A stretch of 17,973 nucleotides of DNA from assembly GCA_036939355.1 (NCBI GenBank), contig JALLAP010001194.1:1-17973 (forward strand). Direction: 5' to 3'. The stretch comes from Thalassiosira profunda (lineage: Eukaryota; Bacillariophyta; Thalassiosirophyceae; Thalassiosirales; Thalassiosiraceae). The notes beneath the pieces are model-generated. The model was not told the DNA's origin and searched no databases. It saw nothing but the letters and a program-made list of their open reading frames with translations. Below are positions 17,001-17,973 of the stretch, one piece after another. The position numbers were made by a program, and so were the translations under genes. Each line of letters opens with the position of its first letter. The stretch's first letter is position 1.

Positions 17001-17724
17001 GATCGACGAGGACATCATTGTCGTTGGCGTTGGGAACCAGTACGTTGCGTTGCCGAAGGGCGGCGACAGCTGGGGCGGCGAGAACGGCGAGGACTCGATC
17101 ATTATCGTGAACGACAGGGCGTCGCCTCTTGGAATTTCGCCCGTGGCAGTCAGCGGTCGCGACATCCTGGCAGGCTCTGGCGAGCCGCATGAGGTGTACG
17201 CCTACAACGTTGGAGTTTGCACCGGCGAGACGGCCAGACCAACGAAGTTGCCAACGCCAGAGCCGACAATGCAGCCGACGTCCAAAGCCACGCCACCGCC
17301 GCCGCCGACCCCAAAACCAGTCACCTCCAGTCCAACAAAGCAAGCTGCGCCGCCGCCACCACCACTGACAACGCCACCGCCGGCACCAGCATGTGAGGGT
17401 GGACAACATCCTGTCGAAATCAACATTCTGTTTGATGGCTCTCCTCTCGGATCGGGATACGTCCTCTCGCTTGTGGAGGGGACAGAGGAAACTTCAGTGG
17501 ACACATTCTTTCCATTTGATGAGTCGTTGGCCAACGAGCGATACATTCAACAGCTTTGTCTGGAGGAAGGCAGCTACAAATTCATCATCTACGACAGTGC
17601 CGGCGACGGTCTGTGCTGTACAGACGGCGAGGGCGAGTACCGCATCACGAGCGACGGCACGACGCTGGCCCAAGGCGGCGAATTCGAGTTCAGCGAGGAG
17701 ACGCGGTTTGATCTACCAGCTTGA
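14098..17724 (+). CDS. Type II membrane protein with disordered N-terminus, seven-bladed-propeller-like ectodomain and Cys-containing C-terminal domain (1208 aa)
   Basis: The frame is open upstream to 13969, but the first ATG is at 14098; the upstream part looks like leader. Residues 1-620 are low-complexity, with a charged, coiled-coil-prone stretch at 50-118, two similar KDI...K(V/F)Kxx(F)ESP motifs at about 183-201 and 214-233, an Ala/Glu-rich part (340-365) and a compact helical segment at 370-410. HKKRRNQ precedes one membrane helix (621-643), which by the positive-inside rule puts the N-terminus in the cytosol and the C-terminus outside or in a lumen. Residues about 709-1040 show seven recurring (V)AxxGxxxVVG...xxVY units, FG-GAP-like, flanked by Cys689 and Cys1041. 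A Pro/Thr stalk (1046-1098) leads to a final domain (1099-1208) with DSAGDGLCCTDGEGEY, seen in stramenopile surface proteins. A surface or wall-adhesion role is inference. No catalytic motif is visible. Confidence 0.85.
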   Translation: MSSADEGSASEPAALRGGGDDDGMETPPAQDEPASAALPAAPPDDGGGGEDELLRLKRQVAALAASNQIATSKDNKTRMEKTKLTKDEEEHQQGEKKKGSIFSYWDEKGKVAEQKKHEDPEAAVRQAGEGFVTPKAMYSTPAHSYTPSMATTPPLGRPPNQSAKLLYNNQAKSPTGEKWNPHKDIQGGHIGKVKSTFESPRHNSEAVPKIDAQKDIGSRGSVNKFKDAFESPKATSPRAPGSYRSGKIDTSRFEKKAAGDVPPPPVAPGRRWRPPSKTAAAGAAAAGAEVGVGVAAAATASDDASHNSEAEHSASKSANSESVQESGQPEKPEAAGEAEAENEEVAEDEAAPEAEPAATEPDIGETATREEIVALVAEVLPDELESVDDLLAQFEGREDKLMATLMSMKARAATADEYEEEEGEGSDGGIDAESGSGRSPNQNVAAVGGAAALGTAAAIGAAYANPDAMSAHEGSTLESVEVDPKYGAQVSGLPLNPSWLQGSTVDPNAEDATAPRDNMSPARDKFTGQSYRYDSPSKASSGDMEGGKPMPLVRAGTGGTKDTGRPESVRSFETFSIGVPTIIAGGSPGKAGDTNTVVSAIPNPVEREQPTPWHKKRRNQYLGCLALLLLAAGGAVLGLYFGGAFGSGDDPEQTDESIKAVDPGAAGTDGAAPTSLPSAMPSGNPVSACEQALGEYATLELGNSPNVEPPNVAMDGKHAAVVTNGGDLQFYRLNDENVWEETEFFTSLNRSPATPPVALSGNVAVIGYIYQIVGFGVSQGGAYVYERDPDTGKWALAQVLVPEEGVDGTARFGWSVAVDASTDNPLITVGAFGEADGRGSIYAFERQSDGVWDRVGKILPGECKNGNFGYSVAVYGDLVAGSTDCESIVQVHQYKRSTGVFEYAQEIRYISFDLGAVSSLVMNADNLSYSTVYGGVIIYERGDTAERIFDFSDSLDLRATDVYDYPLAIDEDIIVVGVGNQYVALPKGGDSWGGENGEDSIIIVNDRASPLGISPVAVSGRDILAGSGEPHEVYAYNVGVCTGETARPTKLPTPEPTMQPTSKATPPPPPTPKPVTSSPTKQAAPPPPPLTTPPPAPACEGGQHPVEINILFDGSPLGSGYVLSLVEGTEETSVDTFFPFDESLANERYIQQLCLEEGSYKFIIYDSAGDGLCCTDGEGEYRITSDGTTLAQGGEFEFSEETRFDLPA

Positions 17725-17973
17725 ACTCGACAGTGTCAATTAATAGAAGATAGGTTGATGCACAACCGCCAATGCGTAGAGACCAACAGCGCCCAGATGA
17801 TAGAGCACCATTGTCAGAATATCCACGCCACCAGCAGAACTCCCACAGGGCTGCTCTCTCCTAGTCTGAAGATACTTCTTCGGACGCTCTCCCTCCTATG
17901 GTCGAAACACACTCCCCAAAAGAATCTCCACAGAGCCCCCACAGCACAAGCATGAACCACCTGCGCGCCAGTA
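17725..17973. other. 3' flank of the propeller-protein gene, right window edge
   Basis: The 249 bp after the stop are AT-richer at first (ATTAATAGAAGATAGG at 17739-17754) and would hold the 3' UTR. On the minus strand three short frames of about 40 residues or fewer are open, one reading LARRWFMLVLWGLCG near the edge. None has enough length or motif content to call a gene end. Confidence 0.35.

Noticed and set aside
17755..17973. End of a minus-strand gene at the right edge
   Set aside because: Only frames of about 40 codons or fewer are visible, with competing stops; the fragment is too short to judge.

Overview
This is nuclear DNA from a photosynthetic stramenopile, most likely a centric diatom. 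A Thalassiosira-type genome is my inference; no marker gene settles it. The pointers are: a bipartite plastid-targeting leader with Phe right after the predicted cleavage site (left edge); a BspA-type leucine-rich-repeat protein of the kind expanded in diatoms; short GT-AG introns of 70-135 bp; a membrane protein with a diatom-style Pro/Ser/Thr linker; and a multi-PAS hybrid histidine kinase. There are no bacterial operons, insertion sequences, RNA genes or CRISPR arrays that I can support.

Layout from left to right. (1) 1-186, minus: the first 62 codons of a plastid-targeted protein that runs off the window. (2) 598-1593, plus: a small basic protein with a SAP-like N-terminal part and a PDZ-like C-terminal part. 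Its reading frame holds one TAA, which a 39-nt GT-AG intron would remove. (3) 1971-3737, plus: a 588-residue protein with 18 LRR_5/BspA repeats and a helical tail. (4) 4015-12904, minus: the main feature, a nine-exon gene for a predicted 2686-residue membrane-linked hybrid histidine kinase with 15 tandem PAS units of exactly 120 residues, one kinase core and a receiver domain carrying an insertion of about 54 residues. (5) 14098-17724, plus: an intronless 1208-residue type II membrane protein with a long disordered inside region, one membrane helix, a probable seven-bladed propeller, a Pro-rich stalk and a Cys-containing terminal domain outside.

The sequence has two scaffold seams, each a single N flanked by identical 72-bp copies (4409-4553 and 12363-12507). 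Both lie in the kinase gene and both break its frame. Counting each duplicated block once, with all eight introns removed, gives exactly 2687 codons including the stop. This supports both the gene model and the view that the duplications are assembly artefacts.

The genes are probably independent units. The LRR gene and the kinase converge on a 277-bp spacer, while the kinase and the propeller protein diverge from a 1.2-kb region. The most interesting biology is the PAS array: 15 indel-free units, a two-unit alternation of residues over much of its length, and introns that mostly sit in phase 1 at the same Gly codon of the repeat. These point to growth by duplication of whole exon-sized or two-PAS blocks.
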